In this document: piece after piece, positions 48,240 through 58,700 of the stretch
Layout of the letters: every line of letters starts with the position of its first letter
Numbering within the stretch: position 1 is the stretch's first letter
NCBI RefSeq assembly: GCF_020880815.1
Contig: NZ_JAJITD010000001.1
Span: 1 to 64,000 of the forward strand
Source of the DNA: Paraburkholderia sejongensis
GTDB lineage: Bacteria > Pseudomonadota > Gammaproteobacteria > Burkholderiales > Burkholderiaceae
Reading direction: 5' to 3'
Length of the DNA stretch: 64,000 nucleotides
Made by a program: the position numbers and the translations under genes
The notes under the pieces: generated by a model
What the model was told of the DNA's origin: nothing
What the model saw: only the letters and a program-made list of their open reading frames with translations
The model's database searches: none

Positions 48240-50444
48240 ATGGAAATTAAAGTCAACTTTCTCGACAAACTCCGCCTTGAAGCCAAGTTCGATGACTTCA
48301 CGGTTATTGCCGATCAGCCCATTCGTTATAAGGGCGATGGCTCGGCGCCTGGTCCGTTTGATTACTTTCTGGCCTCGTCGGCTTTGTGTGCGGCTTACTT
48401 TGTGAAGCTGTACTGCGTAAATAAAAATATTCCGACAGAAAATATCCGCCTGTCACAGAATAATATTATCGATCCTGAAAACCGGTACAAACAGATTTTC
48501 AAGATTCAGGTGGAACTGCCGCCGGATATCTCGGAAGTGGACCGCCGGGGCATCTTGCGCTTTATCGACCGTTGTACGGTGAAAAAAGTCGTGCAAACCG
48601 GACCCGAGTTTGTCATTGAAGAGGTGGAAAACCTCGATGCCGACGCTCAGTCGTTGCTGACGTTGAAGCCGGCATCGGATGTCAGCACTTATATTGCGGG
48701 TAAAGATCTGCCGTTGGAGCAAACCATCGCCAATATGTCGGGCATTCTGGCGGGCCTTGGCATGAAGATCGAGATCGCTTCGTGGCGCAATATCGTTCCG
48801 AATGTATGGTCGCTGCATATCCGCGATGCGCACTCGCCGATGTGTTTTACCAATGGCAAGGGCTCGACCAAGGAAAGCGCGTTGGCGTCGGCATTGGGAG
48901 AGTTTATCGAGCGCCTCAATTGCAACCATTTCTATGGCGGTGCGTTTTGGGGCGAAGATATCGCCAACGCGGAATTTGTCCATTATCCGAACGAGCGCTG
49001 GTTCAAGCCGGGCCGTAAGGATGCGCTGCCTGCTGAAATTCTGGACCCGTATTGCCTGGAAATTTATAACCCCGATGGCGAGTTGCGAGGCTCGCATCTG
49101 TACGACACCAACTCCGGCAATGTGCAGCGCGGTATCTGTTCGCTGCCGTATGTGCGGCAGTCGGACGGCGAAGTGGTGTATTTCCCGTCCAACCTGATCG
49201 AGAACCTGTTCGTCAGCAATGGCATGAGTGCCGGTAATACGCTGGCCGAAGCACAGGTGCAATGTCTGTCCGAAATCTTCGAACGCGCGGTCAAGCGTGA
49301 AATTCTCGAAGGTGAAATCGCGTTGCCCGATGTGCCGCAAGAAGTGCTGGCGAAATATCCCGGCATCCTGGCCGGGATTCAGGGATTGGAAGAGCAGGGC
49401 TTTCCGGTGCTGGTAAAGGATGCATCGCTGGGGGGCACCTATCCGGTGATGTGCGTCACGTTGATGAACCCGCGCACAGGCGGTGTGTTTGCCTCGTTCG
49501 GCGCGCATCCGAGCTTCGAGGTGGCGCTCGAGCGCAGTCTGACCGAATTGCTGCAGGGGCGCAGTTTCGAAGGCCTGAACGATTTGCCTCAGCCCACCTT
49601 TGTCAGTAACGCGGTGACCGAACCGAATAACTTTGTCGAGCACTTCATCGATTCCAGCGGTGTGGTGTCGTGGCGCTTTTTCAGCGCCAAGGCGAATTTC
49701 GAATTCGTTGAGTGGGATTTCTCGGGCCACGGTGAAAATTCCAATGCGCAAGAAGCCGCCACGTTGTTCGGAATTCTCGAAGAGATGGGCAAAGAGGTCT
49801 ACATGGCGGTATTCGATCAACTGGGTGCCGTCGCCTGCCGGATTCTGGTGCCCGGTTATTCGGAGGTTTATCCGGTAGAAGATCTGATCTGGGATAACAC
49901 CAATAAGGCGCTATTGTTCCGCGCCGATATTCTGAATCTGCATCGTCTGGATGATGCCGCGCTGGAAGCATTGCTCGAGCGGTTGGAGAACAACGAACTG
50001 GATGAGCAGTCCGATATTGCCACTTTGATCGGCATCGAATTTGACGAGAACACGGGCTGGGGGCAGCTAACCGTTCTCGAATTGAAGCTGCTGATACATC
50101 TGGCGTTGCAGCAATTCGAGGCGACGCAAGAACTGGTGGGAGCCTTCCTGCAGTACAACGACAACACGGTCGAGCGTGGATTGTTTTACCAGGCCTTGAA
50201 TGCGGTGCTGGAAGTACTGCTCGACGACGAGCTGGAACTGGACGACTACGCGGTCAACTTCCGTCGCATGTTTGGCGATGCCCGGATGGACGCGGTAATG
50301 GGGTCGGTGGACGGCAGCGTGCGCTTTTATGGCTTGACGCCAACCAGTATGAAACTGGAGGGTCTCGACAGACACCATCGTCTCATCGATAGCTATAGAA
50401 AACTGCATAAAGCGCGGGCTGCTGTGGCGGCTATCGCGAGTTAG
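48240..50444 (+). CDS. OsmC-like domain fused to YcaO domain
   Basis: A 734-residue protein. Residues ~1-135 resemble an OsmC-like fold (YKGDGSAPGPFDYFLASSAL, then a Cys in ALCAAYF). From ~165 on comes a YcaO domain with the ATP-binding signature GKGSTKESALASALGEFIER (residues ~210-229), and a C-terminal TPR-like region runs to the end. YcaO proteins use ATP to activate peptide backbones (azoline, thioamide). E. coli YcaO itself is linked to RimO-type ribosome modification. Its GC content is lower than its neighbours'. Confidence 0.88.
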   Translation: MEIKVNFLDKLRLEAKFDDFTVIADQPIRYKGDGSAPGPFDYFLASSALCAAYFVKLYCVNKNIPTENIRLSQNNIIDPENRYKQIFKIQVELPPDISEVDRRGILRFIDRCTVKKVVQTGPEFVIEEVENLDADAQSLLTLKPASDVSTYIAGKDLPLEQTIANMSGILAGLGMKIEIASWRNIVPNVWSLHIRDAHSPMCFTNGKGSTKESALASALGEFIERLNCNHFYGGAFWGEDIANAEFVHYPNERWFKPGRKDALPAEILDPYCLEIYNPDGELRGSHLYDTNSGNVQRGICSLPYVRQSDGEVVYFPSNLIENLFVSNGMSAGNTLAEAQVQCLSEIFERAVKREILEGEIALPDVPQEVLAKYPGILAGIQGLEEQGFPVLVKDASLGGTYPVMCVTLMNPRTGGVFASFGAHPSFEVALERSLTELLQGRSFEGLNDLPQPTFVSNAVTEPNNFVEHFIDSSGVVSWRFFSAKANFEFVEWDFSGHGENSNAQEAATLFGILEEMGKEVYMAVFDQLGAVACRILVPGYSEVYPVEDLIWDNTNKALLFRADILNLHRLDDAALEALLERLENNELDEQSDIATLIGIEFDENTGWGQLTVLELKLLIHLALQQFEATQELVGAFLQYNDNTVERGLFYQALNAVLEVLLDDELELDDYAVNFRRMFGDARMDAVMGSVDGSVRFYGLTPTSMKLEGLDRHHRLIDSYRKLHKARAAVAAIAS

Positions 50445-50461
50445 GGGTTCATTTCACGACT

Positions 50462-50503
50462 GGATTCTCCGGGCGCGCGCGGATTTCGGTGGCCGGAGAA
50501 TCC
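50462..50503. terminator. Hairpin between YcaO and the small GG-peptide gene
   Basis: A perfect 11-bp inverted repeat, GGATTCTCCGG and CCGGAGAATCC, with a 20-nt loop separates two convergent genes. No T run follows, so intrinsic termination is only probable. Confidence 0.55.
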
Positions 50504-50560
50504 CGTGTCAAAGAGGCCTCTCGTTGGCGGGGCCTCAATCGACGACATCACCGTATTCTT

Positions 50561-50746
50561 TTAGTACGTCACGGAAGCCCCACTGCCCGTAAAACTGTGC
50601 TGGGTAGGAGAGTCATTCGCATAGTCGGAAACCGCCTGGATGATGTTGACGATCTGCTGCGGCAGCCGGCCGCCACTGATAGCGGTCATGGCAGTGCGAT
50701 CCATCTCGACGGCGACGGGGATGTCTTTGATAACGAGCGTGTTCAT
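50561..50746 (-). CDS. Small peptide with double-glycine leader motif (putative RiPP/bacteriocin-like precursor)
   Basis: A 61-residue frame preceded by GGAG 7 nt before its ATG. Residues 1-26 look like a leader, with VIKDIPVAVEMDRTAMTAIS followed by Gly25-Gly26, as in double-glycine leader peptides cut by C39 proteases. The remaining 35 residues are polar, with many Ser/Thr and no Cys. It is convergent with the OsmC-YcaO gene 116 bp away. No peptidase-transporter gene is nearby, and similar peptides in Burkholderiales have unknown function, so the RiPP role is inference. Confidence 0.6.
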   Translation of the reverse strand: MNTLVIKDIPVAVEMDRTAMTAISGGRLPQQIVNIIQAVSDYANDSPTQHSFTGSGASVTY

Positions 50747-51091
50747 GTCGATTCTCCAAGGGGCAATGAGTCAGTCAGGAATGTGAGAGCTTGTAGCGAG
50801 GGTGTCGTCACGCCTCGATCGTGATCGAGGCAAAGTGCATGCCAAACGCTTACGCCGCGCGTCAGGCGATCCCGCAACCACCTGAAAATACTGGCTCGTA
50901 ATGGCGAGCGGCGCGAATGGGCCGAGCGACGTGCGCGCCGCGGCCGGTGGGCCGCGTCCAACGGTTCGCAGGCGCTGTCGGTTCGATCGCGACACATTCC
51001 GTTGCCCCGCCCGCGCGATCCGACGCATTTCCGCCGACCCGCGTAGACTGAGCGTCCGTTCATCGACGGCAATGCCAAGGAGAGCTATTCA
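50747..51091. other. Intergenic region between GG-peptide and aldo/keto reductase genes
   Basis: No gene is seen in these 345 bp. The inverted repeat GTCACGCCTCGATC/GATCGAGGC near 50809-50832 lies upstream of the peptide gene and could be an operator or a hairpin. An AAGGAG ribosome site at 51076 serves the reductase. Confidence 0.4.
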
Positions 51092-52117
51092 ATGGAATAC
51101 AGACATCTGGGTGCATCCGGTTTCAAGGTGCCGGTGCTCAGTTTCGGCACCGGTACATTCGGCGGCAAGGGCGAGTTTTTTCAGGCGTGGGGCGCGACCG
51201 ACGTCGCCGAAGCGCGGCGTCTGATCGACATCTGCTTCGACGCGGGCGTGACGATGTTCGACACCGCCGATATCTATTCGCGCGGCGCGTCGGAGTCGGT
51301 ACTCGGCGAAGCGCTGAAGGGCAAGCGCGACCAGGCGATCATCTCGACCAAGGCGACCTTCCGGTTCGACGATGGACCGAACAACGTCGGCTCGTCGCGT
51401 TTCCATCTGATCCAGGCGGTCGATTCGGCGCTCAAGCGGCTGCAAACCGACTACATCGATCTGTTCCAGCTGCACGGTTTCGATGCGAAGACGCCGGTCG
51501 CCGAAGTGCTGTCGACGCTCGACGACCTCGTACGCGCGGGCAAGATCCGCTATACCGGCGTGTCGAATTTCTCCGGCTGGCATCTGATGAAGTCGCTCGA
51601 TGTCGCCGACCGCTACGGTTATCCGCGCTACGTCGCGAATCAGACGTACTACTCGCTGGTCGGCCGCGATTACGAATGGGAGCTGATGCCGCTCGGCATC
51701 GACCAGGGCGTCGGCGCGGTGGTCTGGAGTCCTCTCGGCTGGGGCCGGCTGACCGGCAAACTGAAGCGCGGCCAGCCGCTGCCGGAGACGAGCCGCCTGC
51801 ACAAGACCGCCGACATGGGGCCGCCGGTGCCCGAAGAGTATCTGTTCCGGGTGCTCGACGCGCTGGACGAAGTCTCCGCCGAAACCGGCAAGACTGTGCC
51901 GCAGGTAGCGTTGAACTGGCTGCTGCAACGCCCGACCGTCGCGACCGTGCTGATCGGCGCGCGCAATGAAGAACAGTTGCGCCAGAACCTCGGCGCGGTC
52001 GGCTGGAGTCTGACGCCCGAGCAGGTCGCGACGCTCGACGCGGCGAGCGCGACGCGGCCAGCGTATCCGTACTGGCATCAGGAAGGTTTCGCGGAGCGCA
52101 ATCCGAAGGCGGTCTGA
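51092..52117 (+). CDS. Aldo/keto reductase
   Basis: A 341-residue AKR of the YajO/YeaE-like group. It starts MEYRHLGASGFKVPVLSFGT, the catalytic residues are Asp57, Tyr62 and Lys87 with a His in LFQLHGFD, and the NADPH-site segment is VLIGARNEEQLRQNL. It is a cytoplasmic NADPH-dependent carbonyl reductase of unknown substrate. AAGGAGAG precedes the start. A convergent SDR gene follows. Confidence 0.9.
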   Translation: MEYRHLGASGFKVPVLSFGTGTFGGKGEFFQAWGATDVAEARRLIDICFDAGVTMFDTADIYSRGASESVLGEALKGKRDQAIISTKATFRFDDGPNNVGSSRFHLIQAVDSALKRLQTDYIDLFQLHGFDAKTPVAEVLSTLDDLVRAGKIRYTGVSNFSGWHLMKSLDVADRYGYPRYVANQTYYSLVGRDYEWELMPLGIDQGVGAVVWSPLGWGRLTGKLKRGQPLPETSRLHKTADMGPPVPEEYLFRVLDALDEVSAETGKTVPQVALNWLLQRPTVATVLIGARNEEQLRQNLGAVGWSLTPEQVATLDAASATRPAYPYWHQEGFAERNPKAV

Positions 52118-52208
52118 GCATCGCGCCGCACGGCGCCGCGCCGAGATCGGGCGCGGCGCGCGGCGAGTCTCCCGGTCCGGCGCAGCGGCTAGCCGGACCG
52201 GTCACTCG

Positions 52209-52952
52209 TCAAGCCAACCCGCCATTGGCCCGCAACACCTGCCCATTCACCCACCCACCGTCCGGCCCCACCAGAAACGCAACCACGCCCGCCACGTCGT
52301 CCGGCTCGCCGAGCCGTTGCAGCGGCGGCATCTTCGCGAACGTGTCGATCTGCCCGGCGGTTTTGCCGTCGAGGAACAGCGGCGTCGCGACTGGTCCCGG
52401 CGCGACCGCGTTGACCGTGATGTTGCGCCCGCGCAGCTCTTTCGCGAACACTCGCGTGAACGCTTCGACGGCCGCCTTGGTCGCCGTGTACATGCCGTAA
52501 CCGGGCAGGTTCAGCGCGAGCGCGCTGGTCGAGAAATTGACGATGCGCGCGCCGTCGTTGATCCGCGCGGCCGCTTCGCGCAGCGTGTTGAAGGTGCCGC
52601 GCACGTTGATGTCGAAAGTCTGGTCGTAGAGCGCGTCGGAGGTGTCGGCGAGCGGCGCCGGCTTCATCACGCCTGCGTTGTTGATCAGCACGTCCACTTT
52701 GCCCAATTCCCGTTCGGTGATGTCGAACAGGCGGCGCACGTCGTCCGGCTTCGACACATCCGCCTTCACCGCGACGGCCTGGCCGCCGGCTTCGCGGATC
52801 GCGGCGACCAGCGTTTCGGCTTCGCCCGCACTGGACGCGTAGTTGACCGCGACCGCGAAGCCGTCGCGCGCGAGCCGCTGCGCGATGGCCATCCCGATGC
52901 CGCGCGCCGCGCCGGTGACGATTGCGACTTTCGATTGTTGAATGCTGTTCAT
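52209..52952 (-). CDS. Short-chain dehydrogenase/reductase
   Basis: A 247-residue classical SDR. The cofactor loop VTGAARGIG (12-20), NNAG near 90, a Ser in FSTSAL and the active-site YTATK are present. It resembles FabG-like 3-oxoacyl-reductase/glucose-dehydrogenase relatives, but the substrate is unknown. ATG 52952 follows AAAGGAAACC. It is divergent from a LysR gene at 53072 with 119 bp between, so this regulator probably controls it. Confidence 0.88.
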   Translation of the reverse strand: MNSIQQSKVAIVTGAARGIGMAIAQRLARDGFAVAVNYASSAGEAETLVAAIREAGGQAVAVKADVSKPDDVRRLFDITERELGKVDVLINNAGVMKPAPLADTSDALYDQTFDINVRGTFNTLREAAARINDGARIVNFSTSALALNLPGYGMYTATKAAVEAFTRVFAKELRGRNITVNAVAPGPVATPLFLDGKTAGQIDTFAKMPPLQRLGEPDDVAGVVAFLVGPDGGWVNGQVLRANGGLA

Positions 52953-53071
52953 GATTGGTTTCCTTTGCGGAGTGGGTGAGTCGGTGAGCTGAATCATGAA
53001 TGCTTTCGACGCCGAGATAATCGGGCTAGACTTGCGATCATCATTCCATTTACTTTAATAATCCCGTTGCC

Positions 53072-53971
53072 ATGGACCGGTTCGAGGAAATGCGCGTATT
53101 CGTGCGGATCGCCGAGCGCCAGAGCTTTACCCGCGCATCCGACGATCTGCGTATTCCGCGCGCGACCGTCACCAATCTGATGAAGCGGATGGAGCAGCGG
53201 CTCGGCGCCCGCTTGCTCGAACGCACGACCCGCACGGTGCGCCTGACGCCCGACGGCGACGCGTACTACCGCCGCTGCGTGCGTCTGCTCGCCGATATGG
53301 AGGAGGCCGAAGGATCGTTTTCGAATCTCGCGCCGAAAGGGCTGCTGCGCGTGAATGTGCAGGGCACGCTCGCGCGGCATTTCGTGGTGCCGGCGCTGCC
53401 CGCGTTTCTCGAACGCTATCCGGGCATCGAACTGATGATCGGCGAGGACGACCGGCTCGTGGATCTGGTGCGCGAGGGGATCGACTGCGTGTTGCGCGCG
53501 GGCGTACTGCAGGATTCGTCGATGGTCGGGCGGCGCGTCGCATTGCTCCAGCAAGTGACGGTTGCGAGTCCTGAGTATCTGGCCGCGTACGGCGAGCCGG
53601 CCACGCCGGCGGAGTTGTCGGGGCTGTCCGCGCATCGCGCGGTCAACTACATTTCGAGCGCGACCGGCAAGCCGGTGCCGCTCGAATTTCGCATCGACGG
53701 ACGCGATAGCGCGCTGGTATTGCCGTCGGCGGTATCGGTGAGCGGCGCCGATCTGTACGCCGGCGCGGCGCTTGCCGGCCTCGGCATCGTCCAGGTGCCG
53801 CGCTACCGGGTCGACGGCGAACTGGCCACCGGGCGCTTGCGAGTGATCCTCGCCGGCTATCCGCCGCCGCCGATGCCGGTGTCGGTGCTGTATCCGCAGA
53901 ACCGCCAGCTGTCGTCGCGCGTGCGGGTGTTCGCGCAGTGGCTGACGGAGATTTTCGCCGCGGTCGGTTAA
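53072..53971 (+). CDS. LysR-family regulator divergent from SDR
   Basis: A 299-residue LysR-type regulator with helix-turn-helix at about 8-45 (FVRIAERQSFTRASDDLRIPR) and the effector domain after residue 90. The start context and length are normal for the family. Placed head-to-head with the SDR gene, it likely regulates that gene. A second LysR gene follows 56 bp later in the same direction. Confidence 0.91.
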   Translation: MDRFEEMRVFVRIAERQSFTRASDDLRIPRATVTNLMKRMEQRLGARLLERTTRTVRLTPDGDAYYRRCVRLLADMEEAEGSFSNLAPKGLLRVNVQGTLARHFVVPALPAFLERYPGIELMIGEDDRLVDLVREGIDCVLRAGVLQDSSMVGRRVALLQQVTVASPEYLAAYGEPATPAELSGLSAHRAVNYISSATGKPVPLEFRIDGRDSALVLPSAVSVSGADLYAGAALAGLGIVQVPRYRVDGELATGRLRVILAGYPPPPMPVSVLYPQNRQLSSRVRVFAQWLTEIFAAVG

Positions 53972-54027
53972 AGCGCGACGGTTCGCGTTAGGATCGAATC
54001 CCGCGCACTCATTCGAAGGAATCGCAC

Positions 54028-54945
54028 ATGTTGTCGGAAGACGAACTGGCGTTACTCGACGCGATCCGCTCGACCGGCAGCCTGTCGCGCGCGGCGGCGC
54101 GGCTCGGCAAGGCGCCGTCGACGATCTCCCACGCCGCGCGGCAACTGGAGGCGCGCTTCGACGCGCTGCTGTTCGACCGGCGTCGCTACCGGCTGCAACT
54201 GACGCCGGCCGGCCAACTGCTCGCCGACGAAGCCGGCCGGCTGATGCTAGACCTGCAACGGATGACGCAACGCGTGAAGCAGGTGGCCAGCGGCTGGGAA
54301 GAACGGCTGTGGATCGTGACGGACGAGATCCTCGAATTCGAACTGCTGATGCCGGTCGTGCGCGCGTTCGACGAACTCGGCTCGGGCGTGCGGCTGCGCT
54401 TCACGCACGAAGTTCTCGGCGGCACGTGGGAGGCGTTGCGCGACGGCCGCGCGGACCTGATCGTCGGCGCGACCAACGAGCCGCCGTCGATCGCGGGGCT
54501 GCGCTGGTTCGAACTGGGCGTGATGGAGTGGGTGTTCGCGGTCGCGCCGCGTCATCCGCTCGCGGCGCTCGAAGAGCCGCTCACCCGCGAGCGGATTCGC
54601 GAGCATCGCGCGGTGGTGGTGGCCGATTCTTCGCGCGCGAGCGCCGGTCGCGCATATGGGGTGCTGGGTGGCCAAACCGCGCTCGCGGTGCCGACGATGC
54701 GCGCGAAAATCCTCGCGCAGCGCGACGGGCTGGGTGTCGGCTGGCTGCCGCGCGAACGGGTCGCGTCGTTGCTGGAGCGCGGCGAACTGGTCGAAAAATG
54801 CACCGCCGATCCGCGCGAGCCGAACGTGTTGTACGTCGCGTGGCGCGGCGACCAGGAAGGGCGCGCGCTGACGTGGTGGCTCGAGCAGCTGCGCCAGCCG
54901 CGGCTCGCGCAGCGGTTGGTGCGGGGGCTGGCGGTGACGGCTTAG
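54028..54945 (+). CDS. LysR-family regulator
   Basis: A 305-residue LysR-type protein. The DNA-binding part starts LSEDELALLDAIRSTGSLSR, followed by AAARLGKAPSTISHAARQLE, then an effector domain (FELLMPVVRAFDELG). GAAGGA precedes the ATG. No divergent gene lies beside it, so its target is unknown. Confidence 0.9.
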   Translation: MLSEDELALLDAIRSTGSLSRAAARLGKAPSTISHAARQLEARFDALLFDRRRYRLQLTPAGQLLADEAGRLMLDLQRMTQRVKQVASGWEERLWIVTDEILEFELLMPVVRAFDELGSGVRLRFTHEVLGGTWEALRDGRADLIVGATNEPPSIAGLRWFELGVMEWVFAVAPRHPLAALEEPLTRERIREHRAVVVADSSRASAGRAYGVLGGQTALAVPTMRAKILAQRDGLGVGWLPRERVASLLERGELVEKCTADPREPNVLYVAWRGDQEGRALTWWLEQLRQPRLAQRLVRGLAVTA

Positions 54946-55706
54946 GGTTTGCCGGCGCTGCCCGACCCTTAACACGAGTTCGGCCCGCGTCAAAATCCCG
55001 ATTTCAAAATCGAATCCTATCTATATCGCGGTAGCGGTCAGACCGATAAAGTACGTACCAAGCGAAAGCTTTGTATGGATCGCTTAAACGGTGCTGGACC
55101 ATATTCGACATGCCGCCGCAAGGCGCGACAGTGCGAGATCCATGAGGCGTTCAACGGTTCTTCGTCATTAGTCGATCTTCGCGGCGACTGGCTGATCAGT
55201 TAGTTCAACATACAAAAACGGATGATGTGCGCCGAACGTGCGTCCTTCGCTTTTTAAGCTGGATCAACTTTGGCGTGGCGCAGGACGGGCGTTCAGTTTG
55301 CCGTCGACGCGCTCGCCATGTTCGCCAAGGCCCAGTCAAGACGGAAAACTGGCGCGCGAATTTCTACCCTCCGTGACATCCGGTAGCTCGTCTGCTGGTC
55401 GCCGCATCGTACGGAGAGCGTCCGCATTCTGCTCGATGAAATCCGACGGGTGAACGTCGAAGGGGCAGACGCGCAGCTGACATGATTGGCTGAGCGTCCG
55501 AACGTTGGTGTTCAAAGCAGTAGACCTCAATTTGTCCCTCAACGATCGTTCCAAAACTCTTACGTTCGCTTCGGTCTCCAGGCGCGTGATAACCATGTTT
55601 TTGTAGCGAATATCTACTGACCTTAGAGGCATTAATCGGTTCTATTTAATTCGCAGTATTAAACAAAGTTAAATAAAGTTAAATAATTTTTGTAGAAGGA
55701 CGAGTC
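54946..55706. other. Long intergenic region before the autotransporter gene
   Basis: About 760 bp. No credible gene was found. Short open frames here lack ribosome sites and coding-type composition. The last 50 bp are very AT-rich, with tandem decamers AAACAAAGTT-AAATAAAGTT at 55661-55680. Decayed gene remnants cannot be excluded. Confidence 0.5.
55661..55690 (+). repeat. AT-rich tandem decamers before the autotransporter start
   Basis: Two near-identical decamers, AAACAAAGTT and AAATAAAGTT, and a third partial copy AAATAATTTT lie 17 bp before the start codon. The tract may be an untranslated leader or promoter element; copy-number change could alter expression (inference). Confidence 0.6.
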
Positions 55707-58700
55707 GTGAACAAATCGTATAAAAGCATCTGGAATGAAGCGCTTGGATCGTGGGTGGCTGCATCGGAGAACACATCGGCACGCGGCAAGAAAAGTTCGA
55801 GTCGAAAGTTAAACACTGTGGTCGCCGCTGCGGCGCTTGCGATGTGTCCGATGGTCGCGTCCGCGTCCGCTCTGTGTCTGAAGGACAGTAATGGGACGAG
55901 CTTTGTTACGGGAGATGGCGGGGGCGGTGTAAATCAAGGCGCCTGTAGTGATGTTTTTAATACGACCACGGGTCTGAGCACTTTCGCGCTTTTGCAGTCA
56001 GGCTCCAGCGCAGCGAACAGTGCTTCGCAATTGTTGCTGACCGGCGGCAAGGCCGTTTTCTCTCTGAATCCGAGCCCTTCTGGCGTCAGCAGTTCGGTGA
56101 ATCAGCTGACGATGACCGCATCCGGAAACAACGTGTTGATGACCGGGTTGGCGGCGGGCGCCGTGACGAGTTCGAGTCTGGACGCAATCAACGGTAGCCA
56201 GCTGTATTCGCTGTCCACGTCGACCTCGACGGGCCTGAGCACGGCGACCAGCGGCATCGGCTCGCTGTCGACGGGCCTGAGCACGACCAAAAGCAACGTC
56301 GCTTCGCTGTCGGCGTCGGCCTCGACTGGTCTGAGCACCGTGACCAACAATCTGTCCACCCTGAGCACGTCCATTACGAACGGCACGGTTGGCCCTGTCC
56401 AGCGGACCGGCACGGCCAACAAGCTCGCTCTCGTCGCGGCGGCCGGCACGGGCGCGACGCCGGGCGCTGCACAGGTGCTCACCAACATGGCGAACGGGCA
56501 GGTTTCGGCGGCCAGCACGGACGCCATCAATGGAAGCCAGCTGTATTCGCTGTCGGCCTCGACCTCGATCGGTCTGAGCACGGCGACGAGCGGCATCGGC
56601 TCGCTGTCGACGGGTTTGAGCACGACCAACAGCAATGTTGCTTCGCTGTCGGCCTCGACCTCGACGGGTCTGAGCACGGCGACTAGCGGCATCAGCTCGC
56701 TATCGACGGGTTTGAGCACGACCAACAGCAATGTCGCTTCGCTGTCGGCGTCGACCTCGACGGGTCTGAGCACTGTGACCAACAATCTGTCCACCCTGAG
56801 CACGTCGATTACGAACGGCACGGTTGGCCCTGTCCAGCGTACCGGCACGGCAGGCACGCTGGCTCTCGTCGCGGCGGGTGGCACGGGTGCGACGCCGGGT
56901 GCTGCACAGGTGCTCACCAACGTGGCGAACGGCCAGGTGTCGGCGGCCAGCACGGACGCCATTAATGGAAGCCAGCTGTATTCGCTGTCGGCCTCTACCT
57001 CGACGGGTCTGAGCACGGCGACCAGCGGCATCGGCTCGCTGTCGACGGCGCTGAGCACGACCAACAGCAACGTTGCTTCGCTGTCGGCCTCGAGCTCGAC
57101 GGGTCTGAGCACGGCGACGAGCGGCATCGGCTCGCTGTCGACGGGTTTGAGCACGACCAACAGCAATGTTGCTTCGCTGTCGGCCTCGACCTCGACGGGC
57201 CTGAGCACGACGACCAGCAACGTCGCTTCGCTGTCGACGGGTCTCGGCACGGTGACGAACAATCTGTCCAACCTGAGCACGTCGATTACGAACGGCACGA
57301 TCGGCCCTGTCCAGAAGACCGGCACGGCGAACACGCTGGCTCTCGTCGCACCGGGCGCCACCGGAGCGAATCCGGGCGCCGCACAGGTTCTGACCAACGT
57401 GGCGAACGGCCAGGTTTCGGCGGCCAGCACGGACGCCATCAATGGCAGTCAGCTGTATTCGCTGTCCGCTTCGACCTCGACCGGCCTTAGCACCGTGACG
57501 AGCAACGTTGCTTCGCTGTCGACGGGTCTCGGCGCGGTGACCAACGATGTGTCCAGCCTGAGCACGTCCATTGCGAACGGCGATCTCGGTCCTGTCCAGT
57601 TGACCGGCACGGCGAACACGCTGGCGCTCGTCGCGCCGGGCGGCACGGGTGCGAATCCGGGTGCCGCACAGGTACTCACCAACGTGGCGAACGGCCAGAT
57701 TTCGGCGACCAGCACGGACGCAGTCACGGGCAACCAGATGTATTCGCTGTCCGCCTCGACTTCGACCGGCCTGAGCACCGTGACCAGCAACGTCGCTTCG
57801 CTGTCGGCGTCGACCTCGACGGGTTTGAGCACGGTGACCAGCAACGTCGCGTCACTGTCGACCGGTCTGGACACGACGAACAGCAACGTCGCTTCGCTGT
57901 CGGCGTCGGCCTCGACGGGTCTGAGCACGGTGACCAACAATCTGTCCACCCTGAGCACATCGATTACGAACGGCGCGATCGGTCCCGTCCAGCAGACCGG
58001 AGCGGCCAACACGCTGGCGCTCGTCGCGGCGGGCGGCACCGGTGCGAATCCGGGCGCGGCACAAGTGCTGACCAACGTGGCGAACGGCCAGGTGTCGGCG
58101 GCCAGCACGGACGCCATCAACGGCAGCCAGCTGTATTCGCTGTCGGCATCGACCTCGACGGGTTTGAGCACGGTGACCAGCAACGTCGCGTCGCTGTCCA
58201 CCGGTCTGGATACGACCAACAGCAACGTCGCTTCGCTGTCGGTATCGACCTCGACGGGTCTGAGCACGGTAACCAGCAACGTCGCGTCGCTGTCGACCGG
58301 CCTTGACACGACCAACAGCAACGTCGCATCGCTGTCGACGGGGCTGACCACGGTGACCAACGATGTAACCAACCTGAGCACGACCATTGCGAACGGCGCG
58401 ATTGGCCCTGTCCAGCAGACAAGCACGGCGAACACGCTGGCTCTCGTCGCGCCGGGCGGCACCGGTGCGAATCCGGGCGCGGCACAGGTACTCACCAACG
58501 TGGCGAACGGCCAGGTTGCGGCGACCAGCACGGACGCCATCAACGGCAGCCAGCTGTATTCGCTGTCGGCATCGACCTCGACGGGTCTGAGCACCGTGAC
58601 CAGCAACGTGGCTTCGCTGTCGACCGGCCTTGATACGACCAACAGCAACGTCGCGTCGCTGTCGACGGGGCTGGACACGACGACCAGCAATCTCACGTCG

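Noticed and set aside
55336..55632. A 98-residue minus-strand frame upstream of the adhesin
   Set aside because: No ribosome site, no recognised family, and irregular composition; treated as noncoding.
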